A DNA stretch of 64,000 nucleotides from Zasmidium citrigriseum (taxonomy: Eukaryota; Ascomycota; Dothideomycetes; Mycosphaerellales; Mycosphaerellaceae). The stretch lies in the NCBI GenBank assembly GCA_002786025.1, contig NHNW01000006.1, forward strand, positions 992,001 through 1,056,000, read 5' to 3'. Shown in pieces: positions 30,536 through 42,053 of the stretch (its first letter is position 1; each line of letters starts with the position of its first letter). Position numbers and translations under genes: made by a program. The notes beneath the pieces were generated by a model, which was not told the origin of the DNA, searched no databases, and saw only the letters and a program-made list of their open reading frames with translations.

Positions 30536-32456
30536 CTATGCCCGACCCCCATTATTAAGCCCATGAGCAAAATACCTAGGCTCCAACGCGGTCCCATTCC
30601 CCTCACCCTCCCTCTCCTCCCCTAAAGTCCGCTCAACATACTTCACAGAATCCTTCACAATCCCACCCTCCTCATCCTCCTCAAAATCCCCACCCCGATG
30701 CTGCAGCACCCTCGCCCGGCTCCGGCTAGGAATCGTATCCCTCGTGGCACCCTTGAGAATATTTCCCTCAAAAAGCAAATGAATACTCTCCAGGGGCACA
30801 TTTTTCGTCTCCGGGACGCAGAAGATCGTATACACCACCATGAGGATACAGCAAGATCCGAAGAGGAGGAAGGTCCCGTATGTTATGTCGGCCAGCATGA
30901 TAGGAGTCAACTTCGCGATTGCGAAGTTGAACAGCCACTGGGTCATTAACGCCGCCGCCATGACCAGACTCCTCGTATGATTCGGCGCGCACTCCGCGGC
31001 GAGCACGAAGGGGATCGGTCCCCATCCGAAACTGTAGAACACCACGAAGAGATACACACACACGATGGCGAATATGCTTGTTCCGGTCAAGGCAGCTCCT
31101 GGGGAAGGGGGATTGACGGCCTGATTGATCCCGATGTCTGGGTAGAAGGTCAACATATGTCTCAGACATGCGATGGGATGGCTTCTGCCCTTTAGTTTAC
31201 TTACAGTACATTGCGAAGGCTTGGCCCAGACCGCCGAGGATTAGGGACCATTTGCGGCCGAGTTGCTCGGTGGCGAACATTAGGCCGAGGGAGGTTATTA
31301 CTACTTTTACGACGCCGTAGATTCCGGTTGCGAAGAGGCCGGCGGAGGTGCCGGTTAGGCCGACGGACTGGAGGGATGCATGTTAGTCGGGTTTGATGGG
31401 AGAGGAGGGAGAGGTGCAGGGTACCTTGAAGATTTGGGGGCTGTAGTAGTTGATCGAGTTCGTGCCTGTCCAAAGTAAGCTTCATGTCTTCACGAGTTGA
31501 TGGAGTGTAGTCCATACCAGTCCACTGCTGCCAAAACATAAGCACAACCGCCATCCCAAACGTATAAAAATTCTTCCCGCTCCGACAAGTCGCCTTCACC
31601 TGCGCCAACAACGGCATCTTCTCCTGCCCATTAAAATCCTCAATAATCTCATCCAGCTCCCGGGTGACTTCCGGGTCTCCAATCTCCCGCGCGCGGACTT
31701 GGGAGAGGGCTTTCCGGGCGTCTTCGATCCTGTTCTTCTCGACCAGCCAGCGGGGGGATTCGTTTTGGAAGAAGATGCCTGCGAGGAGGAGGGCGCCGGG
31801 GAGCATTTGGAGGGCGAAGGGGACGCGCCATTGGGAGGAGGAGGTTGGGGGGATGGATTTGTTGACGCCGAAGTTGACGAAGTAGGAGAGCATTATGCCC
31901 GTCACACTTCAAACATTGTCAGCGTGTGGATTCTCTTGGAAAGGGGTTTGACTTACTTGAACAACTGCATCGTCCCAATACACCTCCCGCGAATCTCCTT
32001 ATTCGCATTCTCCCCAATATAGGTCGGCACAACCGCACTTATCAACCCAACTCCAAACCCACCCACAACTCTCCCAACATACAACTCGGCCAGTCCAGTC
32101 CCTCTGAGTCCAGAACAAGTCTGAATCACACTGCCCACCAGGAAAATCACATCCGCAATAATCAGCGCCTTCTTCCGTCCAAACGTGTCCGACACATAGA
32201 AACTCGACATGGCGCCAAAGAAACATCCCGCTTGCAGAACCGAGACGATGTTTCCGGAGAGGTTGGAGTAAGCCGGCGAGTCCTCGTCGAGATCGAAGGA
32301 ATTCTGGAAAGATTTCATCGTGAGCACGCCGCCAATGAGACCCGTGTCCCAACCAAAGAGCATCCCACCAAAAGCCGCGACGGCGGTGAGGATATACGCG
32401 CGGCGGTACTGGACCAGATCCTCCCAGATCGTGTTCATCTTGTGCGTGACCGCCAT
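30536..32456 (-). CDS. MFS transporter, sugar/quinate type
   Basis: Five exons (31957-32456, 31518-31906, 31425-31465, 31205-31367, 30536-31137) give 564 residues with about 12 membrane segments; four introns of 50-67 nt close in phase. The ATG is in good context (ACCATGG). Signatures are FGGMLFGWDTGLIGGV in helix 1, DTFGRKKALI after helix 2, GRVVGGFGVGLISAVVPTY, NESPRWLVEKNR at the end of helix 6, FWQQWTGTNSINYY in helix 7, TEQLGRKWSL and VPETKNVPLE after helix 12. These mark the sugar porter subfamily, near quinate and hexose permeases. The C-terminal tail is long and acidic and probably cytosolic. Substrate cannot be read from sequence. Neighbours on the same strand are a D-2-hydroxyacid dehydrogenase and a Zn2Cys6 regulator, with an SDR beyond, suggesting uptake of a sugar acid or related carbon source. 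Confidence 0.92.
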
Positions 32457-33281
32457 GGTTGACGCTTCCTCCTGGGGTGATGAGATAGACTGATAAGCTC
32501 CTCTGTCTCGATCCAAGCCTTCCTGACTCCTTGGAGCGAAAAGCTTCCTCCAGAGATAAGTAGGAGAGGTGTCTCGCTGTCTGCCCTTCCCCTTCGAGCG
32601 GAACGAAGGAAAGGAGATGAGGCCGCTCATATAGTCGCCATTCGCAATAGCCGCCGTGCGTGCGTGGTATTTTCTTCCGTGTCTGCTGATAGGGACCGCG
32701 CAGTAAGCGGGTCCTCTCCTGCACGCGTGGGAAACGGTTGGAGTGGTCGGCACCTAAGGTGTGATTGTGTGGGATGAGAGTGGGGAGCCCCGGGTGGCGA
32801 TGATGCGGAGTTTGGGGAGGATTCGTCTGGTGAGGTTGCGTTGGAGGTGGAGCTGTAGGACACGAGTTCGTGTTGTGGATTCGTGCTGGAGCGAATTTAG
32901 CCGGTGGTTGTCTTGGTGGATTTGCTCCTAGCCACGCCGTCTGTCGCTGATAGCCGCTGTGTCTCTCAAGTTCGAGCTGTACTGGACCAAAGCCCGATCA
33001 AAAGCCGACGACACAGACTCCTCCTTCTTCACTTTGCTCACGATTGAAGGCAAGGCTTGAAAGAAGCCTCATCAGAGCACCATCACACTCAAACACCGCC
33101 AAAGCCATCGGTATCCAATCTCAGTACTGGTAATCCCAAGACACAACCCAGACGGCCTTTGAAACCTCATGACGCACCTCGAAACTCTAAATTCTCTCTA
33201 CCTTGCTCTACAGCCGCGCATTGGGAATCACAGCGCTGGTAACAAGTCTCAGCTTCTCCTCTCAAGAAGTTGAGGGTATTC
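32457..33281. promoter_or_regulatory. Upstream region of the MFS gene
   Basis: 825 bp holding the MFS promoter and the 3' flank of the dehydrogenase gene. No second gene is visible. It is longer than most spacers in the window, as expected for a regulated transporter promoter. Confidence 0.4.
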
Positions 33282-34423
33282 TCACTTCTTCTTCTGCTCC
33301 GGGATCTGAGTGATCAGCCCCTTCCCCTCCACCGCACTCTTCAAATTGTCCAGCACCAACAACTCCATATCCCTCTGCGTCTCCCACGTCGCAGTACCAA
33401 TGTGCGGAAGCAGGACCGCAGTCTCGTTCGAAAGCAGTCCAGGATGAATCTTCGGCTCCTCCTCAAAAACATCCAACCCAGCAGAAAACACCTTCCCCGA
33501 ATTCAACGCATCCACAAGAGCCGCCTCATCAATAATCGGTCCCCGTGCAGTATTCACAATCACCACCCCCTCCTTCATCATCTCAAACTGCGGTTTCGAG
33601 ATGATATGCCTCGTATTCGCATTCAACGCCAAATTCAAACTCAGAACATCCGACGTCTTCATCAGCTCGTCGAAAGACACGTACTTGGCGCCTTGCTCTT
33701 CGCTCTCGGGGAGGCGGTTGCGGTTGTGGTACTGTATCGACATGCCGAAAGCTTTGGCGCGGTGTGCGACTGCCTGGCCGATGCCTCCCATGCCTAGCAC
33801 TCCGAGGACTTTCTTCTTGGGGTCGTGGCCTAGGCCGAAGTTTTTGCCGCGCCATTCTTGTTTCCGGACCGCGGTGAAGGGGATTGTGACGCGGCGTAGG
33901 GCGCTGAGCATGAGGAGAATGGCGACTATGCATCATCACGCATTAGCAAACTGTCCCGCTGTACTGGCAAAAAATGCGAGGTAGGAAAGAAAGACTTACT
34001 ATCCGCAGTAGCATCATTCACCGCAATCGGCGTACTACTAACCTTAATCCCCCTCTCCGTCACCGCCGGCACCTCAATATTATCATAGCCCGCACCATTA
34101 TGCGTGATGAACTTCAAGCTCTTGGGCAGATGCTGCACAAGTTCCTTATTAAAAGGTCCTGTAATCGGCGTGGAGTCGTTCGATCGGTAAATGGCCACCA
34201 CATCGTCGAATTCGCCGGATTGGCATTTCTTGATGAAGTCTTCTCTTGAGCCGGATTCGTATTCCTATCGAAGAGTGAAGTGTCAGAAGAAAGCGGTCTT
34301 TGCTTCAGTGCGGGGCAACTTCAGGATCTATACCTTGAGCGTGAGCAGAGAAGACAATGCCTGCCACTCCTTGCGGCAGTGAGTAATCTTTCCAATAAGA
34401 AGAGCTGCTCGTTGGGCCGTCAT
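33282..34423 (-). CDS. D-isomer-specific 2-hydroxyacid dehydrogenase (glyoxylate/hydroxypyruvate reductase type)
   Basis: Three exons (34334-34423, 34000-34264, 33282-33925) give 332 residues; introns of 69 and 74 nt. The catalytic layout is complete: substrate-binding THNGAGYDNI, the NAD(P)-binding VLGMGGIGQ (about residues 161-169), Arg in NTARGPIIDE, Glu in DVFEEEP and His in LPHIGTATWET. The family reduces 2-oxo acids such as glyoxylate, hydroxypyruvate or other small keto acids to D-hydroxy acids. The basic patch HNRNR after the Rossmann glycine motif is consistent with NADPH preference, which is inference. There is no targeting peptide, so it is probably cytosolic. It sits between the MFS transporter and the Zn2Cys6 regulator on the same strand, and likely acts on a keto-acid intermediate of the imported substrate. 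Confidence 0.9.
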
Positions 34424-35000
34424 CTTTGCAGTGTGTACGAAGTGAAGTGAAGTCAGGAAAGCTATGAAAGAGGAAAGTACCTCACAACGAAAGGAAAATC
34501 GTAAAGCAAGAACGATCGTCCTCGGTATCGCCAAATGACCGCCATCCGGAAGCACATTCGCCGATGCCCTGCAAGCCGTCAGTTTCCGTGCCGGCAGTCG
34601 GATCACATGCAAAAGTGTTTTCCGGGGTGAGGACGTGCATTTCCGCCGGAACTTCGCTTGTCTGCTGATGTTTTGCATGGACAACGTGGAGGTGCATTAG
34701 CCAGAGTCGTCCAAGTTCAGAGTCTAGAAGTGGCGTCTTGGTTTGAATGCGATTGATGGGAAGACCTTTAGAATATGAACCATTGCGAGGGATAGCCGCT
34801 CGAGCATAAAAGCGGAAAGGATGAGTGGCAAGAAGACTGTAAGAGCTCGAAAGTCCAACAACGGAGCTGATAGTGGAGTCAGCCCATCAATTCAATCGCG
34901 ACTGGCGTCTCGACGCTCCCAAACGTGAGCTTCGTCGTTTGTCGTAGTTCCTATCTAGTCCAACAATGAGTCCATTATCCTCGCTCTTGTTGAAATGCTC
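34424..35000. promoter_or_regulatory. Upstream region of the 2-hydroxyacid dehydrogenase gene
   Basis: About 580 bp with the dehydrogenase promoter and the 3' flank of the regulator gene. No gene is visible. The frame remains open upstream of the dehydrogenase ATG but this stretch has no family similarity. Confidence 0.4.
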
Positions 35001-37631
35001 TCACTGCAACCCCAAATTCCAATCATCCATCCCCGGCAACCCATCAAACAAGAAATTATTACTATCCGCCGGCAAGAACCCACTCCACCACTCCGCATCA
35101 CTCGCAATCGTCCCTCCATTTCCATTAACCGCAAAGTTGCCAATAGCATCCAGATCCGTCCACGAGAAATCGCCCATCATCTCTGTTACCGCAGGGCTAT
35201 CCTGCGTCAAGCCCGAAGTATTCGAATTCGGTGTCGGGCCGCCCATACTGCCGGGCCGATAGGGGTTGTGGAGCGTGGCGGTGGAAGAGTTACCTTTCCG
35301 TTCTTTGCGCTCGACTTTGTCCCAAAGCAGGCGGAGGAGTTGGGAATACCGGCTTCCTGGGTGTTGGCTGCCGATGCCGGAGCGTTCGAGGCGGTTGACG
35401 GTTTCTTGGACCATGGCGCGGACGGATTGTTCTTCGTCTGAGGCGAGGACGCCGACGCAGCGGGCGCGGTAGAGAAAGACGCCGGAGTAGATCGAGTAGA
35501 GGTAGAATCGGAGGGGCATGTATCTGAGGGATTTCTCGGGATCGACGAAGGTGTTGACCATGCTAAGGAGGCTTTTGGCGGCGTCAAGACCTTCGTAGAT
35601 GAAACGGGCGTCACCCACTGCACCGACGTTGTTGTAGAATACTCGGCCTGGTTGAGGGTGCGCTCCTCGTCTGTTCTCTTGACCTTGTTGGATCTGTGGG
35701 AGAGCTCTTTTTACCTGTAGACAGGAAGTCAGCAACCGTAGAGAAGGAGAGGTATACATACTGTAGCATGGAATGCAAAAGCATTGGTGTAGAGACGGAG
35801 ATAGTCGTACGACATCAACAGTGTCGCTTTGAGATGCGGTGAGCAAGTCAGAGTGCCCCAAACGCTCTTCCAGCCATAGATGGCACTTCTGAAGTCATCA
35901 ATGTATTTGATGTAGCCTCCACTCAGGTGACTTCGCATACTGTTTCCAGGGTTACTGTAAAGCACATCGTGGACGTTCGAGAACAGTAAAGTAAGCTCCA
36001 ATGTTGCTTGGAATATGCTGGCGTAGTCCTCGTCTCCGGGATTCACAGGGGCGAGCATTGGGAAGTCTGATCTGGAAAGCGTCGTCAATGGACCAGGTCC
36101 TCTCGACCAGAACGCCCTCCCCAGCCGTATACTGATCTGTCTGTCGCTGATATAGCAAGCTGTCCAGACCAGGCGCTTGCGTTGCCATTGAGGGTCTTTG
36201 ACGTCGTCACCTCGCACATGGAAGGAGTATCTATCCAGTCCTAGGAAGTATCCTATCCGAAGGGCAGTGCCGACATGCATCCAAGCTTCTCGGTCTTCCT
36301 CTCCTCGGCCGACATGGCCAGCATCAGATCGCGATGTGTATGGAGTCCATTCTGCCAGGAGTAGTAACGCCTCAACAGCTTCGACATTCCCAGGACCACC
36401 AGCTGCGAGTGCAGACACTAACGACCGCATATGTTCTGAGCTGGCAATGAATACATTGGGTTCGTCGGTCAAGTCTCTAGAAGCAACGACCAAGATAGCT
36501 GTCAGGAGATGGGGTTCATCTCGAGCAGTCTTGGTGAGATTGACAGCATCGAGAGTTGCAGCTGGTACTATCGGGAAGTAAGGGTGGTAGTAGTGCTTGT
36601 ATCGCTGGAGCAGTTGGATGATCTTGGACAAGGATAACCTTCCGTCTCGGACGAGAGCATATTCGAGTTGGGCCTGTCCGTACAATCCGTTCCCATTTTG
36701 TGGCACACTGATGGAGGGAGCGCTTTCGCCGTGACTTGCAATCTGGGCTAGTATTCCAAGAGCATCGCTGGGGTTCTGGAGATCATTGAAGGCGATATTG
36801 TTGGTGGATACTGTCGAGGACTCTCTAGTAGCTCGATTGCCGAGCAAAGACTCTCTGTCACATGTCAGTACAATAGCCGAGTGAGTGAGTGAGGCAAGTC
36901 TGGAGTGAAGTGGGAACAAGCCTCTCTCTGCGGATCATACCTAGCATTCGCATCGGCCGCCTGCAGAGCAGGGTCTAGCATGATGCTCGGCGTTGGATTC
37001 AATTCCTGTAGGATATTGCCATTTGACTGCGTCGTGCCGTAATCGGTATTCCAGCTGGGTCGTTGGTTGCCGGGAGTTAGACTATCGGCCTGGAACTGGA
37101 TATGATCGTTCTCGGTCTCGTCCACTGCGTTTCCCGTAGACTGTCTTTGATCAAGTTGAGGCGTCTTCTCGTCAAGGCCAGCCTGATCCACTGTCCGCTT
37201 GCGCACTCTACGCCCACCGCGATTGCTGGAGCCGATCACACAATCAAGGCCGGTCGCTTTGCATCTCTCGCAAGGTGTCGTCGCTTTCCCATTCTCGTCG
37301 GTGGGTCTGATAATGGTTCGTTAGCAGGGGCCTCCGAGTACACCACGCCATGGAGTCTGATCTTTTCTGTCGGCGGGTATCGATCGGGCTCTGCTATCGG
37401 GGACATGAGGCAAGGGGATTGTTTCCAATGCCGGCCGTATAACAGCGCCAGGTTCCGGCTCTGCTACCAGCATTGCGCCAGTGTTCAGAATGCGACTGGA
37501 AGAACTCACAGGTGACATGCGCTTTTGCGCGAGCGGCAATTCAAACATGCCCTTGAAGTTCGCTTCTCTTTCTTCTCTTCCTTTGCGGTTTTGTCGCCGG
37601 GCGACATGGAGCTTGTCGCAACATCACCCAT
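35001..37631 (-). CDS. Zn(II)2Cys6 transcription factor with fungal_trans domain
   Basis: Four exons (37510-37631, 36941-37306, 35762-36854, 35001-35714) give 764 residues. The zinc cluster is split by a 203-nt intron: exon 1 encodes RACLNCRSRKSACHL (Cys29, 32, 39), exon 2 supplies Cys53, 56 and 63 (TPCERCKATGLDC). The spacing C-x2-C-x6-C-x13-C-x2-C-x6-C is standard for fungal binuclear clusters. The basic linker GGRRVRKR follows. The middle homology region begins near YKHYYHPYFPIVP and includes AWMHVGTALRIGYFLGLDR and RKRLVWTACYISDRQISIRLGR, the fungal_trans signature. The C-terminus is acidic and Gly/Asn-rich and could activate transcription. Targets are unknown, but the gene is flanked by a dehydrogenase, a transporter and a divergent SDR, so pathway-specific control is plausible. 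Confidence 0.9.
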
Positions 37632-38101
37632 GGTCACGTCTTTCCAGGATATTCGACCTTCGGATCTGCTGTCGGCTTCGGCCTCTTGCTTACTCTCTTG
37701 CGCTCATTCCTGGTATCGTTGTCGTTGTTGAGCCAGAGTTTTGAGAACCCCGCCACCAGACCCAGGCCCGCATCAAAAGCTTGGCAACGGCCGGCGGCAA
37801 AAGACGGACATGAGGTCGGCTGTTGTGGAGTGCATCCATCCCATGCTCGCAGAATGCCTGTTCTTCGGGGAGAGATGTCCCTGCGGCAACGTGGGCAGGT
37901 AGTATTAAACCGCCGGCGTCTCTCTCCAGCATCAGATGAGCAATATATAGATAGCGACAAGGCAGGAACTATCGTATGCCCAACTACATGTTCCGTTGAC
38001 CACCTTCCTAAACCGCGCCTTCAAAAAGCCCTCAAGACACAACAGATAAACGTGGAATCTGAGATCCCAGAAAGGCCGACACTGATAAGCCGACCTCAGC
38101 A
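37632..38101. promoter_or_regulatory. Divergent promoter of the Zn2Cys6 regulator and SDR genes
   Basis: The two start codons face each other across 470 bp. A TATATA box lies at about 37943-37948, some 155 bp before the SDR start codon. A binuclear-cluster regulator with its own target in divergent orientation is a common arrangement in ascomycete catabolic clusters, so this is where I would look for its CGG-type half sites. Confidence 0.5.
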
Positions 38102-39027
38102 ATGGCAGAGGCGAACAATGAGATCGCTGGCCGCCTTGTGCTAATCACAGGAGCATCGGGAGGGTACGACGTCCATTGATATACTCAGGTCCACAACTGA
38201 TCTCTCTTAGTATCGGCTCGGCCTGCGCAAGACAATTCGCCGCCCTAGGTTGCGACCTTGCCCTCACATATGCATCGAACCGAGACTCTCTGGAAGCACT
38301 GGTAAAAGAGCTGCAACCTACCACAAATGGCGCCTCCAACCCGTCCAAACCTCAGCGCTTCACCATCCACAAGGCAGACTTGGCGTCTCCCGAGGAAACC
38401 TCGAAACTCTGCGAGGACGCACAGCGAGAGCACGGTCGTGCTGTCGATATTCTCATCTCAAATGCCGGCTATGGCAAGCGGATACGAGACGTTTCTGAGA
38501 TCCCCTTGAGCGAATTCGAGCACACGCTCAACGTCAATCTGAGAGCTCCGTTCCTCCTAGTCAAGGGAGTTGTCGATGGAATGAAGGCTCAGAAGTGGGG
38601 ACGTATCATCTTCGTCTCGTCGATTGCGGCTCATGGAGGCGGCATGAATGGATGCCACTACGCTGCTTCGAAGGGTGGAATGTGAGTATGTCCAAGGCTT
38701 TTCGAAGGGCAGCGCTGACAACGTGCCAGGATGGGTATGATGAAGAATCTGTCGACCACATTAGCGCCTTACAACATCGCAGTCAACGACGTGGCGCCGG
38801 TGAGTAGCGAGCCTTGTTGCAATGTGTAGCGGCAGCTAACATATCCTCAGGCCATGGTAGGCAACACGGGATTGCTGCCAAGCGGCGACCAATTCCCTGG
38901 CCTGGTCGACAGCATACCAATGCACAGGCTGTGCGAACCAGAAGAGGTGGCGAACGCAGTAACCTTTTATGCGAAAACGGGCTTCGCAACGGGACAGAGC
39001 TTGATCATCGCCGGTGGCCTGAAATAG
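38102..39027 (+). CDS. Short-chain dehydrogenase/reductase (SDR)
   Basis: Four exons (38102-38163, 38211-38681, 38730-38799, 38851-39027), 259 residues; introns of 47-51 nt. The classical SDR pattern is complete: cofactor motif TGASGGIG (residues 16-23, split by intron 1), SNAGYG, NVNLRAPF, Ser157/158 in VSSIAAHGG, and YxxxK as Tyr171-Ala-Ala-Ser-Lys175. A C-terminal GFATGQSLIIAGG closes the fold. It is closest in style to FabG-type 3-oxoacyl-ACP reductases and sugar/polyol dehydrogenases, and its substrate is unknown. No targeting signal. It is divergent from the Zn2Cys6 regulator and may catalyse an oxidation or reduction step on the compound imported by the nearby MFS transporter. Confidence 0.9.
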
Positions 39028-39965
39028 TTCGGACGAGGTTGCCGAAAAACGTAGAAGCAGGAGAGAATCCAAGTCTTAATGTGGAGACCCGGCATCGAAA
39101 CAACCAAGTTCCAGACGCTGGTGCAGATGTATCGTTTCCCCATCAAAACCGCCGGTGCAAGGCACGTGGAATCGTTGGCCTATTGCACGAACTCTTCCCT
39201 CAAGCTTTCTTGCCTGGGGCCAAGGCATCTTCGCGGAGCAGGCGGATGAGCATTTCCTTGAGCTGGGAGGTCGAGAGCCTTGGAGGATGCGAGAGCTCGT
39301 GTTTCACTGTTGGGCGTTCTGAGCTGTTTCCTTCAAGGGGCAAAGCGCCCGCGGGCGTGGCGAAGTCGTGTATGCAGGTTTGCTTGACATTTTCCGCCGT
39401 CCAGAACCGTTATTTCAATGCCAAAGAGGTAGCTGATGACGTTGTGAGGAAATGAGTGTGAGTGTGAATGCAAAGAATGTGCACGCAGCAAGGAACAAAG
39501 AAGAAGTCGGTTGGCGGGGGGCGTGGGCTGGGAGGCGTGGCTGGGGGCAACGGCTTTTTAGAGTTTCAGTCAGCTAGCCTCACAGCTGCAAATATAGAAG
39601 TGTACAAGGTGACCGCCAACCGCTGCTGACGACTGCGTTGCCTTTTGTTCGAGCCTTGCGCCGTCGACCTTCGTCCAACTCCTCCTCCACCACGACGTTG
39701 CACCCACGATCGCTTTGCACGACTGTCGCTTCTGGAACGCGGGCCTTCCATCGCTGACCCCGGTCTAACCGCCAAAACGACGGTGGCGCTCGCTGTGAAA
39801 CACTGCCTCGCACAAGCAGGAGGTCAGCACTACCACTTGCACCTCCCTCCCAAAGGCTGCCTGCCTCTTTCCTGCATCCACCCGCCGACTTTTCTGGGGA
39901 GCATTATTACCAGGCCGTCGGACTCCATCGCAGCAGCATCACAGGCCCATCCTTAACCGCATAGC
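39028..39965. promoter_or_regulatory. Upstream region of the BtgC-like gene
   Basis: About 940 bp of SDR 3' flank and glucanase promoter. No gene is apparent. The last 300 bp before the start codon are pyrimidine-rich (CTCC and ACC runs), as is common just upstream of fungal transcription starts. Confidence 0.4.
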
Positions 39966-42053
39966 ATGTCCGGCCGCTCGTACGGCATCGCCCCGGGTTC
40001 CGTGGATAGGTCAGGAAGAATATCACCGCCAAAGCCTCCTCAACATGCGCCGCCGCAACTAGATTACGAGTCGCCGTATTCAGACAGAGACGTCTCGCCC
40101 GTGCGAAATCCAGAGCCAGCACGATACGATGCATTTGCCGCACCGGGCGTCGCAAATGGCCTGTCACAAGACAACGGTTCCCGGGCACTAAGAGAGATTG
40201 ATAATCTTTACAACCCGCGCATGATGTCGCCTTCGCCGGAACCTTATGGTGTCTCCTCGACAAACCTCGCTGGTCTTGGCGCTCCGAATGCTCCACCTGC
40301 TTACCAGCAAACACATTCGCAGAGCTCTCTGGCTCCTCTAACCACGAACCAAGGACCCGGACCATACTCATCACCGCCACGATCGCCCGAACGGACAGCG
40401 CAACGGGGCGCCCCTGCGATGGCTGCTGGAGCGGGAGCTGGTGCTGGAGCCTATGCATATGGATATGGAGCCTCGGACTTTGACCATCGAATGCCACGTG
40501 GATTGTACTACCATGGTGACGGATATGATGACCTCGACCCCAGCAGTATTGCCGACGACGGAGATGATGGAATCCACGAGACTACTCGATCAGGACCTGG
40601 TGCAGCTGCAGCTGGCGCTGGTGCAGCGGGAGGTGCGGGCATGCTGAAAGCATTTGGGTCTCGCGATGCCAGTGGAGGGAGCTATGGACCAGTCGGCTCT
40701 GATCCTGAAAAGCCGGCATGGGGCTCGAAGCAGAGCAGTAGTAATAAGAGGAAGAAGTGGATCATTGGCATAGCCATTGCTGTTATCCTTGTGGTTGGTG
40801 GCATAGTCGGTGGTGTGGTTGGAGGGATTCTGGCCAACAACAACAGTAATGGCGGTGGAGGGTCTGGAGGGTCATCATCTGGATCTTCTGACGGAGACTC
40901 TACTGACGGCCTGTGGGATCTCAACTCCAAGGAGGTCAAGGCCGTCATGAACAACGACAATCTCCACAAGGTATTCCCCGCCATGGACTATACACCAAAC
41001 TACGCACAATACCCCCAATGCTTGGCCAAGGGAGGCGGACCCATTCAGAACAACGTCACCGTTGATGTTGCTATCATGTCACAGCTTACTCCCGCCATTC
41101 GACTCTACGGAACCGACTGCAATCAGACTGAGCTTGTCTTGGAAGCCATCAAGCTCTTGGACATGCAAGACTCGATGAAAGTCTGGCTGGGTGTCTATCT
41201 GAACGGCAACACGACAACCAATGACCGCCAACTTCAGCAGCTCTACAGTCTACTTGACGACTACCCTCACGACAGCTTCGCCGGCGTTATCGTAGGAAAC
41301 GAGGTCCTTTTCAGCAAGTACCTCACAGCAGCGCAGCTTCAGCAAGAACTCGAGTATGTTCGCAGTAACTTCTCTTCCAAGGGCATCAATCTCCCCGTAT
41401 CTACCGCGGACCTGGGAGACAACTGGACGGCAGACCTGGCCCAAGCTTCTGACATAGTCATGGCCAACATTCATCCTTTCTTCGCTGGCACCGTTGCTTC
41501 CGAAGCGGCAGGCTGGGCGTACAGTTTCTGGACGAACAAAGACAAGCCGCTCACAACCAGTGAGACTGGCACCGCTGGCAGCATTACGTACCCCAAGCAG
41601 ATCATCTCTGAGATCGGCTGGCCGAGTCAAGGAGGCAACGACTGCGGTGATGCCACCGACCCGGCATATGGTTGCACAAGCAATACTGACGGCGCCGTGG
41701 CGAGTATCGATAACATGAACACCTTCATGGACAGCTATGTGTGCCAGGCACTTAACAATGGCACGACGTTCTTTTGGTTCGAAGCCTTCGACGAGCCGTG
41801 GAAGGTAAGTCTAAAGAGCAAAAGCCATATCGTTGCACCGCACTCAGAGACATTCACTGACCGTTTCAACAGCATCAGTTCGACACAGCTCACAACAAGT
41901 GGGAGCCGTACTGGGGGTATGTTCAGAGTTGATCTTGCATATCAGAACCAAAAGCTAACATGCAGTCACAGGTTGTTCGATGTGGACAGGAACCTCAAGG
42001 ACGGATTAAAGATCCCCGATTGCGGCGGCAAGACCGTTGACAAGCCTTACTAA
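39966..42053 (+). CDS. btgC: Glucan endo-1,3-beta-glucosidase, BtgC type (GH17, membrane-anchored)
   Basis: Three exons (39966-41804, 41873-41916, 41972-42053), 654 residues. Reading through the 68- and 55-nt introns would replace the true end, EPWKHQFDTAHNKWEPYWGL. Residues 1-262 are disordered, with a Gly/Ala-rich stretch. Residues 265-290 form one membrane helix (WIIGIAIAVILVVGGIVGG) preceded by KRKK, which predicts a type II topology with the catalytic domain outside. After a Gly/Ser linker the GH17 barrel starts near residue 320. Its acid/base is Glu446 in VGNEVLFS and its nucleophile Glu549 in SEIGWPSQGG, followed by FFWFEAFDEPW. BtgC enzymes cut cell-wall beta-1,3-glucan during growth and remodelling. 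N-glycosylation sequons such as NVT and NTT lie in the catalytic part. Confidence 0.93.
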   Translation: MSGRSYGIAPGSVDRSGRISPPKPPQHAPPQLDYESPYSDRDVSPVRNPEPARYDAFAAPGVANGLSQDNGSRALREIDNLYNPRMMSPSPEPYGVSSTNLAGLGAPNAPPAYQQTHSQSSLAPLTTNQGPGPYSSPPRSPERTAQRGAPAMAAGAGAGAGAYAYGYGASDFDHRMPRGLYYHGDGYDDLDPSSIADDGDDGIHETTRSGPGAAAAGAGAAGGAGMLKAFGSRDASGGSYGPVGSDPEKPAWGSKQSSSNKRKKWIIGIAIAVILVVGGIVGGVVGGILANNNSNGGGGSGGSSSGSSDGDSTDGLWDLNSKEVKAVMNNDNLHKVFPAMDYTPNYAQYPQCLAKGGGPIQNNVTVDVAIMSQLTPAIRLYGTDCNQTELVLEAIKLLDMQDSMKVWLGVYLNGNTTTNDRQLQQLYSLLDDYPHDSFAGVIVGNEVLFSKYLTAAQLQQELEYVRSNFSSKGINLPVSTADLGDNWTADLAQASDIVMANIHPFFAGTVASEAAGWAYSFWTNKDKPLTTSETGTAGSITYPKQIISEIGWPSQGGNDCGDATDPAYGCTSNTDGAVASIDNMNTFMDSYVCQALNNGTTFFWFEAFDEPWKVSLKSKSHIVAPHSETFTDRFNSISSTQLTTSGSRTGGMFRVDLAYQNQKLTCSHRLFDVDRNLKDGLKIPDCGGKTVDKPY

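Noticed and set aside
30536..39027. Secondary-metabolite cluster
   Set aside because: No polyketide synthase, peptide synthetase, terpene cyclase or P450 is present; catabolic use fits better.
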